From DATLMR01 sp035634255 (GTDB lineage Bacteria > Acidobacteriota > Blastocatellia > UBA7656): a DNA stretch of 64,000 nucleotides. The position numbers and the translations under genes are program-made. Under the pieces are notes generated by a model. That model was not told where the DNA came from, searched no databases, and worked only from the letters and a program-made list of their open reading frames with translations. Where the stretch lies: NCBI GenBank assembly GCA_035634255.1, contig DASQDI010000034.1:1-64000 (forward strand). Direction: 5' to 3'. Of the stretch, positions 53,887 through 62,528 are shown piece by piece (position 1 is the first letter of the stretch; every line of letters starts with the position of its first letter).

Positions 53887-54495
53887 ATGAAGAAAAGGGC
53901 TCTGTTGAGTTTTCTCTGTTCGTTCTGCTGTGTCGCGGGCGCAGCCCTCTTCCAGCCATCGTCCGAAGCGCAGGCTCAGGGAAGCCGGGCTTCGAGACTT
54001 CGCATCAACGGAACGGTCGTCGGCATCGGCGGGAACTTCGCCGGACGGTCGCGCCCCTTCTCACTGATAGTCAACAGCTATACGGCTACCAATCAGGTGC
54101 GCGAGTTGAATGACTCGCTCGCGCGTGGCGGGCAGGACGAGTTGCTCAAAGCGCTCTCGAAGATGAATGCCGGGCGGATACAGCTAGGCACCGGAGTGGG
54201 CGTGAGAGCTAACGCCGTGATCGCCGAACCGTGGGACGAGGGAGGCACGAAGCTGACCGTATTTTACGAGCGCAACCTAGGCTTTTTCGAGCTGCGTTAC
54301 GGCACGAGGTCTCAGGACTACCGCATCGGCTATGCGGAGATATTCCTCGACCGGAACGGCAGGGGAGCGGGGACGCTCATTCCGGCGGCGCGCGTCAGGC
54401 TCAGAGAGGGGGACACGTGGGAGGTTGAGGACTTCGGCGTCTACCCCGCGAGGCTGATGGGCTTGCGGTCAAGCGGGAGCCTTGTGCCCCGCTGA
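53887..54495 (+). CDS. Secreted protein of unknown function
   Basis: A 202-residue protein with a signal peptide containing two Cys (LLSFLCSFCCVAGAALF) and a likely cleavage near AQAQG. The mature part is beta-rich: SRLRINGTVVGIGGNFAGRSRPFSL, IQLGTGVGVRANAVI, TVFYERNLGFFELRYG and VEDFGVYPARLMG. I do not recognise the family. AAGGAGG lies just before the ATG. It sits directly between the HtrA protease and the amidohydrolase in the same direction. Confidence 0.75.
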   Translation: MKKRALLSFLCSFCCVAGAALFQPSSEAQAQGSRASRLRINGTVVGIGGNFAGRSRPFSLIVNSYTATNQVRELNDSLARGGQDELLKALSKMNAGRIQLGTGVGVRANAVIAEPWDEGGTKLTVFYERNLGFFELRYGTRSQDYRIGYAEIFLDRNGRGAGTLIPAARVRLREGDTWEVEDFGVYPARLMGLRSSGSLVPR

Positions 54496-54527
54496 GTGCG
54501 CGACTACGCCGAAAGGGATCACCAAAC

Positions 54528-56141
54528 ATGCCTTCCGACAGGGAACAGACCTTCATCAACGGCAGGATTTTCACGGCGCGCGGCGAGGATGAATTCGTAA
54601 CCGCATTCAAGGTTGCCGATGGGAAGATCACCTGGGCCGGCGCTGCGAGCGAAGTGGACGGCTCCGGCGCAATCGACCTCGGGGGCAGGACCGTCCTGCC
54701 CGGCTTCATCGATGTCCACACGCACCCGACCTACGTGGCGATGACTCTCAACTCGGTCCCCTGCACCGTCCCCGTCGTCAACAACATCCCGGAGATGATC
54801 GAGGCCCTCAGGAAGCACCCGAACTTCGGCAAGGGGCCGAACTACTGGATCGAGGGCTGGGGCTACGACGAGTCCAAGCTCGCCGAGCGCCGCACCCCGA
54901 CCGCCGAAGACCTGGACCTTGTCTCGACCACCCAGCCGGTGTACGTGCTACGCTCCGACGCCCACTCCGGCATCTGCAACACCCGCGCCCTGAAGATCGC
55001 CGGCATCACGAAGGAGACGCCGGACCCGGAAGGCGCGCACTTCGGCCGCTACGAGAACGGGGAGCCGAACGGCATTCTACAGGAGCACGCGGCGAACGAC
55101 ACCGTGCTGCGAGCCAAGGCGGTCGAAGACTACCCGACAAGGGTCCGGCGCATTGCCGCGACAGCCGCCCACTACAACGAGCGCGGCATCGTGGCCATCA
55201 CCGACATGATGGCAATCACCCGGCCGTTCGACGACCTGCGGGCTTACCGTGACGCCGAGAAGCAGGGCCTCAGGCAGCAGGCGGCCCTCTACTTCACATG
55301 GTCCGGGCTCAAGGACAATCCCATTCCCGACCTGACGGACGAACAGCGCGAGGGGCGGGTCAAGTTCGCAGGCATCAAGCTTTTCGCCGATGGCTCGGTC
55401 TCCAACCGCACGGCATGGATGTGCCGGCCGTATCGCGGCTCCGGGCATGGCTACTCGACGCTCAGCGACGCGGACCTGCATTCCGGCTACGAGTGGGCGA
55501 AGAGCAACAGGGTGCAGGTCGCGGTCCATGCGATGGGCGACCGCGCGCTCCAGCGCGTCATCGACTTCTTCGCGGACAGAGAGCCGTGGATGGGCGACGG
55601 CCTCCCGTCGGTCCGACTTGAGCACGCGACGCTGCTCAGCCGGGCGCAGATGCGCCGGATGAACGACTCGAAGATGAGCTTCGGCATATCGACGCAGATC
55701 ATCTTCCTCTTCGCCGAGTACGACTCCTACTCGGCGAATCTGACTGAAGAAGAGCTGTGGCGCACCTACCCGGTTAAGAGCTTCTACGAGAATATCGAGC
55801 ACGTAGGCCTCTCTTCCGACGCCCCGGCCACGACGTGGGCCGACCCGGACAACGTCTTCGTCTCCATCAAGGCCGCGGTGACGCGCAAGGCGTACAACGG
55901 CTCGGACATCGTTCAGGAGCAGGCCATCACCGTGCCTCAGGCGGTGCTGCTCTACACGGCCCGGCCGGCGACCGTCGCGCCCTACGAGGGCAGGCTAGGT
56001 CAGATCGCCGAAGGGTTCGAGGCCAGCTTCATCATCCTCGACCGGGACATCTTCACCATCGACGCGGATGAGATCGACCGCACTGTAGTAGAGCAGACGT
56101 GGCTGCGCGGCGAGAAGGTCTACGAGCGCGGCGGGGTGTAG
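54528..56141 (+). CDS. YtcJ-like metal-dependent amidohydrolase
   Basis: A 537-residue amidohydrolase superfamily protein. The metal-binding HxH is in GFIDVHTHPT near residue 64. It shows VLRSDAHSGICNTRAL, EPNGILQEHA, KLFADGSVSNRTAW, QVAVHAMGDRALQRVIDFF (metal His), SVRLEHATLLSR (metal His) and VGLSSDAPATTW (catalytic Asp). These match the YtcJ/ExeX branch that hydrolyses cyclic amides or formamides; the natural substrate is unknown. No signal peptide. It lies 32 bases after the secreted-protein gene. Confidence 0.93.
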   Translation: MPSDREQTFINGRIFTARGEDEFVTAFKVADGKITWAGAASEVDGSGAIDLGGRTVLPGFIDVHTHPTYVAMTLNSVPCTVPVVNNIPEMIEALRKHPNFGKGPNYWIEGWGYDESKLAERRTPTAEDLDLVSTTQPVYVLRSDAHSGICNTRALKIAGITKETPDPEGAHFGRYENGEPNGILQEHAANDTVLRAKAVEDYPTRVRRIAATAAHYNERGIVAITDMMAITRPFDDLRAYRDAEKQGLRQQAALYFTWSGLKDNPIPDLTDEQREGRVKFAGIKLFADGSVSNRTAWMCRPYRGSGHGYSTLSDADLHSGYEWAKSNRVQVAVHAMGDRALQRVIDFFADREPWMGDGLPSVRLEHATLLSRAQMRRMNDSKMSFGISTQIIFLFAEYDSYSANLTEEELWRTYPVKSFYENIEHVGLSSDAPATTWADPDNVFVSIKAAVTRKAYNGSDIVQEQAITVPQAVLLYTARPATVAPYEGRLGQIAEGFEASFIILDRDIFTIDADEIDRTVVEQTWLRGEKVYERGGV

Positions 56142-56154
56142 GTCAGTTTTCGAC

Positions 56155-56323
56155 CGCGCGGGCCGCGGGCGCGATTATCCTGCTCTCTTCAACCCTTCTT
56201 TACAACATTCTGAAAGAGAGGGGCCTGATTGCTCTGGAGCGGCTGATGGGCATGCTGCTGGTGATGATCGCCGTGCAGATGTTCAAAAACGGCGTGGCAA
56301 AGTTTCTGACGCCGAGTTCATGA
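56155..56323 (+). pseudogene. MarC-family C-terminal remnant
   Basis: The frame from about 56155 reads AAGAIILLSSTLLYNILKERG, then ALERLMGMLLVMIAVQMFKNGV. This matches the last two membrane helices of MarC/UPF0056 proteins. The N-terminal two thirds are absent; the frame runs into the end of the amidohydrolase gene. No independent start or ribosome site supports a working protein. Confidence 0.6.
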
Positions 56324-56399
56324 GAGAATACTAGAGCGCATCTCATGCGCTCATCCTCGCCGGGCGCGGGCGGGAGTCTTGACAGATCGAAGGGATTTA

Positions 56400-57764
56400 A
56401 TGGATAAGAACGCGAACGTTGATGCCGGAAGAGTACCCATGAATGAAAGACCTGAACGACCCGGAGTCGTGATAGTCGGCGGCGGGTTCGGCGGCCTTTA
56501 CGCCGCGAAGGCGCTGTCGAATGAAGCGGTCGACGTGACGCTCGTCGACCGCAAGAACCATCACACTTTCCAGCCGCTCCTTTATCAGGTGGCGCTGGCG
56601 GTGCTCTCCCCCGGAGAGATCGCGGCCTCTCTGCGCCACATCCTACGCAACGCGCGCAACGTTAAAACCCTTCTGGGCGAGGTCGTCGGATTCGACACCG
56701 CCTCGCGGACGGTGGAACTGAGCGACGGCGCGAAACTCGATTACGATTACCTGATAGTCGCCGCCGGAGCGCGGCACGCTTACTTCGGGCATGACGAATG
56801 GGAGGGCGAAGCGCCCGGGCTGAAGACGATTGAAGACGCAGTGGAGATTCGCCGCCGTCTGCTGCTCGCGTTCGAGAGGGCGGAGCGCGAGGCGCTCTTG
56901 ACCGGCAGAAAAGAGCCCCTGAACTTCGCCGTGATCGGCGGCGGCCCGACGGGCGTAGAACTGGCGGGGGCCATCGCCGACCTCGCGCGGCTGGGTCTGG
57001 CGAAGGACTTCAAAGCAATCGACACGACGAAGGCGCGCGTTCGGCTTTACGAGGGTGCCGCGCGCGTTCTGGGGATGTTTTCGGAAGAATCGTCCCGCAG
57101 GGCCGAACGGCAGTTGCGGGAGCTGGGGGTCGAGGTCCACACCAACAGCATGGTGACGGCGGTCGAGCCGGGGCGGATCAAGGTCGGCGACGAATGGGTC
57201 GCGACCGACGTCAGCCTCTGGGCCAGCGGGGTCGCCGCCTCGCCGCTCGGTAAGAGGCTCGGCGCGGAGACCGACCGGGCCGGGCGGGTGATGATCGAAC
57301 AGGACCTGAGCCTCCCCGGACATCGCGAAGTTTTTGTCATCGGAGACATGTCGGCCCTCACGGACGTGAAAGGCACGCGGGTGCCGGGGCTGGCGGCGGC
57401 GGCGATGCAGCAGGGGAAGGCGGCGGCTCAGAATATCCTCCGCGACCTGCGCGGCCAGAAACGCATCCCATTCGAATACGATGATCGGGGGACGATGGCG
57501 ACCATAGGTCACAACCGCGCGGTGGCGGAATTCGGGGAGAAGAAGTTCACGGGCTGGGTGGCGTGGCTGCTCTGGTCGGTGGTCCACGTCTTTCTGCTGA
57601 TCGGCTTTCGCAACCGCCTGGCGGTGATGAGGCAGTGGGCATGGGCGTACCTCAAACGCGAGGGAAGCAGCCCACTCATCACCGATTATCAGCGGATAGA
57701 GTTCGGCCTGAAGGGGGCGGAAGAGCAACCGGTCCCCGCCGCCAGTAAGACCACCGAGCCTTAA
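56400..57764 (+). CDS. ndh: Type II NADH dehydrogenase (NDH-2)
   Basis: A 454-residue FAD enzyme from the ATG chosen, with AAGGGA just upstream; an in-frame TTG at 56379 would add seven residues. FAD site VVIVGGGFGGLYAAKAL; the family motif HTFQPLLYQVALAVLSPGEIA; second Rossmann NFAVIGGGPTGVELAG (NADH); WASGVAAS and the FAD-ribityl segment REVFVIGDMSA, then VPGLAAAAMQQGKAAAQNI. The C-terminal hydrophobic/aromatic helix WLLWSVVHVFLLIGFRNRL likely anchors it to the inner membrane. It passes electrons from NADH to quinone without pumping protons. Confidence 0.93.
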   Translation: MDKNANVDAGRVPMNERPERPGVVIVGGGFGGLYAAKALSNEAVDVTLVDRKNHHTFQPLLYQVALAVLSPGEIAASLRHILRNARNVKTLLGEVVGFDTASRTVELSDGAKLDYDYLIVAAGARHAYFGHDEWEGEAPGLKTIEDAVEIRRRLLLAFERAEREALLTGRKEPLNFAVIGGGPTGVELAGAIADLARLGLAKDFKAIDTTKARVRLYEGAARVLGMFSEESSRRAERQLRELGVEVHTNSMVTAVEPGRIKVGDEWVATDVSLWASGVAASPLGKRLGAETDRAGRVMIEQDLSLPGHREVFVIGDMSALTDVKGTRVPGLAAAAMQQGKAAAQNILRDLRGQKRIPFEYDDRGTMATIGHNRAVAEFGEKKFTGWVAWLLWSVVHVFLLIGFRNRLAVMRQWAWAYLKREGSSPLITDYQRIEFGLKGAEEQPVPAASKTTEP

Positions 57765-57775
57765 AATCCTCCGAC

Positions 57776-57805
57776 CTGACGGGCGCGCGGGTTGCGCCGT
57801 CAGGC
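57776..57805. terminator. Hairpin between convergent ndh and SDR genes
   Basis: CCTGACGG (57776-57783) pairs with CCGTCAGG (57798-57805) around a GC-rich centre. It lies between two convergent stops and may terminate both. There is no clear T tract, so the assignment is moderate. Confidence 0.5.
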
Positions 57806-57820
57806 GGGTGAGGAATCGGC

Positions 57821-58603
57821 CTAACCTTGCAGAAGCGACTGCGCGCCATCGATCCATATCTCGGTGCCGGTGATTAAGCTCGACGAGTCCGAAGCGAGAA
57901 ACAGCACGAGTCGCGCGACCTGCTCGGGAGTTCCGGGCTTGCCGTCCGTAAGCGGTATCTTACCTTCGGGGAACTCGACCGGCTCGCGCACCCTTTCTAA
58001 ATCCCGCTGCTCCGTGCTCTCCTCAATCGAAGTATCAATCGCGCCGGGGCAGATGACGTTGGCGCGCACGCGGTGGCTCGCGAGTTCGAGCGCGATCATC
58101 TTCGTGAAAGCCACCTGCGCGGCTTTCGACGTAGAGTAGGCGGTCGCGCCCGTGTTGCTGAAGATGCGCGTGCCGTTGACTGACGAAGTGACGATGATTG
58201 AGCCGCCTCGTTTTTTCAGGTAAGGCAGGGCGTACTTGACCGTCAGAAACGTCCCCTTGAGGTTGACGCCCAGCGTCTTGTCCCACTCTTCCGGCGAGAG
58301 TTCTTCGAGCGGTGCCCAGACGCCGTTGATCCCCGCATTCGCAAAGACAATGTCGATGCGGTTCCACTCGCCTGCGAGCTTCGCGATGGCGCTCTGCATC
58401 TGGTCGGGCTGCGATATGTCCGCGACGAGAGCCAGCGCCTCGCCGCCCCCGCCGTTGATCTCGGAGACGGTTTGCCGCAACTCATCTTCCGTGTGCCCCA
58501 ACGCGCCGACTCGCGCGCCCTCGCGCGCGAGCAGCAACGCCGCCGCCTTGCCTATACCCGATCCCGCGCCGGTGACGAGCGCGACCCTGCCTTCCAGTTC
58601 CAT
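57821..58603 (-). CDS. SDR family oxidoreductase (glucose/alcohol dehydrogenase-like)
   Basis: A 260-residue short-chain dehydrogenase from the ATG preceded by GGGAGGT; upstream codons are unconserved. Seen: VTGAGSGIGKAAALLLAREGA (cofactor loop), FANAGING (NNAG-type, here ANAG), VTSSVNG (catalytic Ser), AYSTSKAAQVAF (Tyr-x-x-x-Lys) and ICPGAIDT. The C-terminal LVLFLASDSSSLITGTEIWIDG is the usual ending. Substrate unknown. A 7-5-7 palindrome lies immediately before its ribosome site. Confidence 0.92.
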   Translation of the reverse strand: MELEGRVALVTGAGSGIGKAAALLLAREGARVGALGHTEDELRQTVSEINGGGGEALALVADISQPDQMQSAIAKLAGEWNRIDIVFANAGINGVWAPLEELSPEEWDKTLGVNLKGTFLTVKYALPYLKKRGGSIIVTSSVNGTRIFSNTGATAYSTSKAAQVAFTKMIALELASHRVRANVICPGAIDTSIEESTEQRDLERVREPVEFPEGKIPLTDGKPGTPEQVARLVLFLASDSSSLITGTEIWIDGAQSLLQG

Positions 58604-58616
58604 GACTACCTCCCGC

Positions 58617-58635
58617 CGAAACACAGACTGTTTCG
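58617..58635. promoter_or_regulatory. Palindrome before the SDR gene, possible operator or leader hairpin
   Basis: CGAAACA-CAGAC-TGTTTCG, a perfect 7-bp inverted repeat with a 5-base centre. It lies 14 bases upstream of the SDR ATG, three bases before GGGAGGT. It could bind a dimeric repressor or fold in the mRNA to limit translation. Confidence 0.5.
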
Positions 58636-58968
58636 CCGGCGTCGGTGACTCGCGCCCACACACCGGTCGCCGGCCCTGCCGATCACACGATCAAATTCAC
58701 CATCGCATAACTGCGAGGAGATTACCAGCAGCCGATGAGTCGCAGATACCACGCCACGAACAGCAGGAACAACCCGTGGGCGGTCATATTCTCCTGTCAC
58801 TCCACACCCGAACTCATTATCTGATTCACGATGCAGGCATCGCCTCGACGCCCGGCGTGCCGGGTCGGAGGGCGGCCTGTAACGTTTTTTCCAGTCTGCC
58901 CACTTCAGTACGAAAGCGATGATACGACACTCGCTTCAGAAAAACTTTTAGAGAGAAAGGATTTACTC

Positions 58969-59340
58969 ATGAAAACCATCAAGAAGATCACAGGGATGAT
59001 GATTCTCGCGGCCGTGTTCACTCTCACCTCAGTTACTCCGGGCTTAGCTGGCGCAGTCGGCGGCAGGCAATACAACACCTACAGGCTCTACGGCAATAGC
59101 TATAACAATTTCGGCGTCACTTTTCGCGGCGGCGAGATCGCTCGCGTTTATGTAAACGGCGACGGCTCAACCGATCTCGACCTCTACATCTACGACCAAT
59201 ACGGCAGGCTGATCGTCTACGACAATGACTACAGCGACAGCTGCTTCGTCAAATGGTTTCCCATCTACACGGGGACCTTCACCATCCAGGTCGTCAACCG
59301 TGGCGGCTACTGTAACATTTATAGAATTTCAACCAACTGA
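58969..59340 (+). CDS. Small secreted beta-sandwich protein
   Basis: A 123-residue protein from the ATG preceded by AAAGGA. The signal peptide is MMILAAVFTLTSVTPGLAGA. The mature part, with YNTYRLYGNSYNNFGVTFRGGEIARVYVNGDGSTDLDLYIYDQYG, then FTIQVVNRGGYCNIYRIST, resembles the pre-peptidase C-terminal (PPC) beta-sandwich, alone and without a peptidase. Two Cys may form a disulfide. Function unknown. A terminator follows about 78 bases after the stop. Confidence 0.82.
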   Translation: MKTIKKITGMMILAAVFTLTSVTPGLAGAVGGRQYNTYRLYGNSYNNFGVTFRGGEIARVYVNGDGSTDLDLYIYDQYGRLIVYDNDYSDSCFVKWFPIYTGTFTIQVVNRGGYCNIYRISTN

Positions 59341-59417
59341 GCTTGCGGCGCAGTCAGCACCCACTCGACGATACGTCAGCGATACCCGAAGCAATCTCCA
59401 ATCAAATAACTGCGACC

Positions 59418-59457
59418 GGCCAGCGGCGACCCGGGAAACGCCGCTGGCCTTCTCTTT
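59418..59457 (+). terminator. Rho-independent terminator
   Basis: GGCCAGCGGCG (59418-59428) pairs with CGCCGCTGGCC (59439-59449), followed by TTCTCTTT. The 11-bp stem is perfect. It ends the transcript of the small secreted protein. Confidence 0.85.
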
Positions 59458-59568
59458 GGCCGCGCCGGGGCTTTGCGCCGGGCGCGGCTTACCGACGCGG
59501 TAAGGATTCAAGCCGAGGGCTGTAATGTTTTCTCACCTTTTTCACAACTGGGTGGAGGAAGGATTAAT

Positions 59569-59982
59569 ATGAAAAACAACACTGAAACACCGACAGTCGC
59601 GCTTAAGACATGCAACCCATGCGGCGCACAGCTCTCGGCATCTTATCGGTTCTGCCGACTGTGCGGAGCGGACCAGAGTCTTCCGGAATCTTCCACCAAA
59701 CGACTCGACCCCACGCCGGGCCGGGATACGAACGCAAAGGGACTAGTGACGAGGACCGAGCGGGAGGCGTCATCGCAGGCAGCCGGCTACAGTTCGATTT
59801 CCGGCTCGATAATGAACTCGCTGACCATGTCTGATCTGCCGGTCGCCTCGTCATTGATCAGGAGCCGGGCCGCCAAAAAATTCGTCACCGCGGTCATCGC
59901 GCTTCCACTCTGGCTGATGATCATTCTGCTCTCGCCCCTCGATGCGCTCGAAGCGTCCAGACGGGTCGCCAGACAATTGTAA
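59569..59982 (+). CDS. Small zinc-ribbon membrane-associated protein
   Basis: A 137-residue protein from the ATG preceded by GGAGGAAGG. Near the N-terminus are two Cys pairs, CNPCG and CRLCGA, separated by 14 residues: a zinc ribbon. A Thr/Ser-rich linker follows, and near residue 110 a hydrophobic helix FVTAVIALPLWLMIILLSPLDA. The zinc ribbon plus membrane helix layout is common in small regulatory or scaffold proteins. No family is recognised. Confidence 0.75.
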   Translation: MKNNTETPTVALKTCNPCGAQLSASYRFCRLCGADQSLPESSTKRLDPTPGRDTNAKGLVTRTEREASSQAAGYSSISGSIMNSLTMSDLPVASSLIRSRAAKKFVTAVIALPLWLMIILLSPLDALEASRRVARQL

Positions 59983-60094
59983 GGCGGCCCGTCTTCGAAG
60001 CGGGTTTACTACGTGGTTGGCCGAACGGCCTGAGCCCGGCCTGACTTCAGCTCGATCCCAACCATGCTCTTTTCGGATGCACTCCTCCCGCCCG

Positions 60095-62458
60095 TCAATT
60101 CCGTTTCGCGGCGCTCCTTAAATAAATCCGATCAATCGACCAATCGGTCGGCGTCCGCGCCTTCGCCGCGCGGGTCGCTGAGCCGATGCTGTAAAACAGT
60201 TGCGCCAGAGGCGAATCGTTTTGGCCTCTTATGTCGCCCCTTGAGCGCGCGCCCGTGAATTCGAGCACGAATGGGTCAGGCAACTCCTGATCGCTCGTCA
60301 GCAGAATGTACGTGTCCAACCCGAACGGCGGTACTAACTCGACCATACCGGCCTTGCCGAGTAATATCTCCCGCGGCTGTTGGGCGGGCGGCTTTTGGGC
60401 GTCGAGCGGAAAGCGGTTTTCCAGATTCCCGTCCTTATTAAACAGCAGAGAGGACGCGCCCTGGCTGTCTATGGAAAAGACATAGACCCATTTGCGGTTT
60501 ATGATTCTGGCCCGCGCGAGCGCCTGCTCGTCGGCCACCAGCACCAGATCGTACTTATCGCCTTCATAAACAGTCCCCTCGCGCATCAACTCGCTCGCGC
60601 CGGTCCTGCGCACCGAAAGCCGGTATGGAAAGTCCGCGCTCGCGGGCGCTTGAATCTGCTGCCAGCCTTTGATGCGCGCGAGCGTCACCGCCTTGTCATG
60701 CAACTCCGCCGCGCCCGCGCCGCCCGAGCCTTCTATGGCTATCCAATCGCTGCGGGGCGGGAAGACGTATTCGGATTGCTTGTTATTATCGGCGCTGCCG
60801 GTTAATGCTTCGCGGCGCACCCACGCATACTCCACCCGGTCGCCGTCCGAACGGCCCGCGAGAAAATACTCAGCCTCCTGCAAAGTTTTGGTCTCTTCCA
60901 TAGCCTGTTCGAGCTTGAGACCGTGCCGCAGTTCCCGCGACGGCGGCAGACTGATGAACACCGGTTGACCGGTCGCGGCGGCCACTTTTTTCAAGTCGAG
61001 CGGGTTGCTCAATGACTCGGCTTCGCCCGCGGGGGAAACGGATTCCCATCGCCCGCCCGCATAGATGACTACCCGTTCGGCCCGCGCCCCTGTCGGGTCG
61101 TCAACCGCGCTGATATGTTTCGCGCCGCGCAGTTGTTTAAGCTCGCGCGCGACTCGCAGGATTTCGCCCTGCTCAATCGCCGGAGGTATCCAGACTTTCA
61201 GGCCCACGCCGTCTTTCGAGACCCACCGATCCAGGATGTAGAGGTCGCCGCGCCGGATGCTCCCGGCGTCGCCTTGAATGACTTCGGCCTCGCAACCGCT
61301 CAATCCGGCCAGGCTCGTGACGCGCAGCCTGGCCCCTTTATCGTCAGGCTGGCCCGCTTTTTTCAACTCGCTGCCGACGCCCAGCCCCATCGCCAGCCCG
61401 CCTTCGAGCGTGAAGCGATTCCGCTCGACTTTGATAACGCTGGCCGCCGGCTTGTCGAGCGCCGGGTCGGGCTCGCCGCCGAAGAGCGGCCCCTTACGAC
61501 GTTGCGCGTTGGCTTCCAGGGCAGGCTGCTCGTACACCTGCTCGCCTTTCATGTAACTGGTCACCCGGCTGAAGACCTGCTCGGCGGACTCGTTGGCCGA
61601 CACTGACGGTTGCGACAACACCTGGCTCAAGGCCCAGGTAAAGTTGCCGCGAGGCGAGCCGTTGTACCGGCACTCTCTCGCCTGCTGATAATCCTGCGCG
61701 GCGTAGAGAAAGAGCGCGCCCCGCTCGGCGGGCGATTGCTTGAAGCTCTGCGGCTCGGCAACGTCTCGTTCGTCGAACGGCCCCGTCCGGGTGTACTCTT
61801 CGGCGAAGCTGCCGCGCCCGAGCGAGCTGCTGTGACAGCTATCGAAAATCCCCGTGATCGTTACCCCCTTGTCAATCGCCTTCAGGAAGAGCCGGGCGAT
61901 CTCCTTGTCGCGGATGTCGCGCGCACCATGGTTGGCGTCCGCCGGCACTATGCTCTCGTCATAGCCGTCCGCTTCTCCGCTCCTGGAGTTCTTCACTTTC
62001 GAGCCGTGACCCGCGTAATACAGTACGCATATGTCGCCCGGCTCGGCCTGCCGGATCAGGTGATCTTCTATGGCCTGCAAAATAGCATCGCGCTTCGCTT
62101 CACCGTCCTTGAGGACTTTCACCTCAGTGAATGCGAATTTATTAATCAGCAGCGCTCGCATTGCTTCGACATCGTTCACCGGCCCATAGAGGTTAGTGAA
62201 CGCGCCGCGCATGGAGCCGCTCTTCTGGGCCGCCGCCGGCCGGCGAGTCGGCCTGCCCGCGCTCGCGCCAGGACGATCAATCTTTTCTTTCGCCTGCTCG
62301 GTCTGGTAGGTGTTGATGCCGATGAGCAGGGCGCGGCGCACAGGTTCTTTAACCGGCCGACCAGCACTGGATCGAGCCACGGTCGGGAAAGGCGCCTGCG
62401 CAAAAATCAGCGCAAGGGATACGGCAACCGATGTGAGGGTTCTATTAGAGCGGCGCAT
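60095..62458 (-). CDS. Metacaspase-like peptidase C14 with DUF4384 domain
   Basis: A 787-residue protein with a signal peptide (SVAVSLALIFAQAPFPTVA), so probably exported. The caspase domain (about 40-330) has RRALLIGINTY, the catalytic His151 (LYYAGHGSKV) and catalytic Cys208 (GIFDSCHSSS). A central beta-rich part follows. The C-terminal region (about 620-740: REGTVYEGDKYDLVLVADEQ, VYVFSIDSQGASSLLFN, PPFGLDTYILLTSD) matches DUF4384. A strong ribosome site GGGAGGT precedes the ATG. It is 70 bases downstream of the CHAT gene and probably in one transcript with it. Confidence 0.9.
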   Translation of the reverse strand: MRRSNRTLTSVAVSLALIFAQAPFPTVARSSAGRPVKEPVRRALLIGINTYQTEQAKEKIDRPGASAGRPTRRPAAAQKSGSMRGAFTNLYGPVNDVEAMRALLINKFAFTEVKVLKDGEAKRDAILQAIEDHLIRQAEPGDICVLYYAGHGSKVKNSRSGEADGYDESIVPADANHGARDIRDKEIARLFLKAIDKGVTITGIFDSCHSSSLGRGSFAEEYTRTGPFDERDVAEPQSFKQSPAERGALFLYAAQDYQQARECRYNGSPRGNFTWALSQVLSQPSVSANESAEQVFSRVTSYMKGEQVYEQPALEANAQRRKGPLFGGEPDPALDKPAASVIKVERNRFTLEGGLAMGLGVGSELKKAGQPDDKGARLRVTSLAGLSGCEAEVIQGDAGSIRRGDLYILDRWVSKDGVGLKVWIPPAIEQGEILRVARELKQLRGAKHISAVDDPTGARAERVVIYAGGRWESVSPAGEAESLSNPLDLKKVAAATGQPVFISLPPSRELRHGLKLEQAMEETKTLQEAEYFLAGRSDGDRVEYAWVRREALTGSADNNKQSEYVFPPRSDWIAIEGSGGAGAAELHDKAVTLARIKGWQQIQAPASADFPYRLSVRRTGASELMREGTVYEGDKYDLVLVADEQALARARIINRKWVYVFSIDSQGASSLLFNKDGNLENRFPLDAQKPPAQQPREILLGKAGMVELVPPFGLDTYILLTSDQELPDPFVLEFTGARSRGDIRGQNDSPLAQLFYSIGSATRAAKARTPTDWSIDRIYLRSAAKRN

Positions 62459-62528
62459 GATGCGTTACCTCCCAAAATTTTCCAATCGATAGATTTGAAG
62501 GCGGCGCGACATTTCCTCTTCGGGCCGC

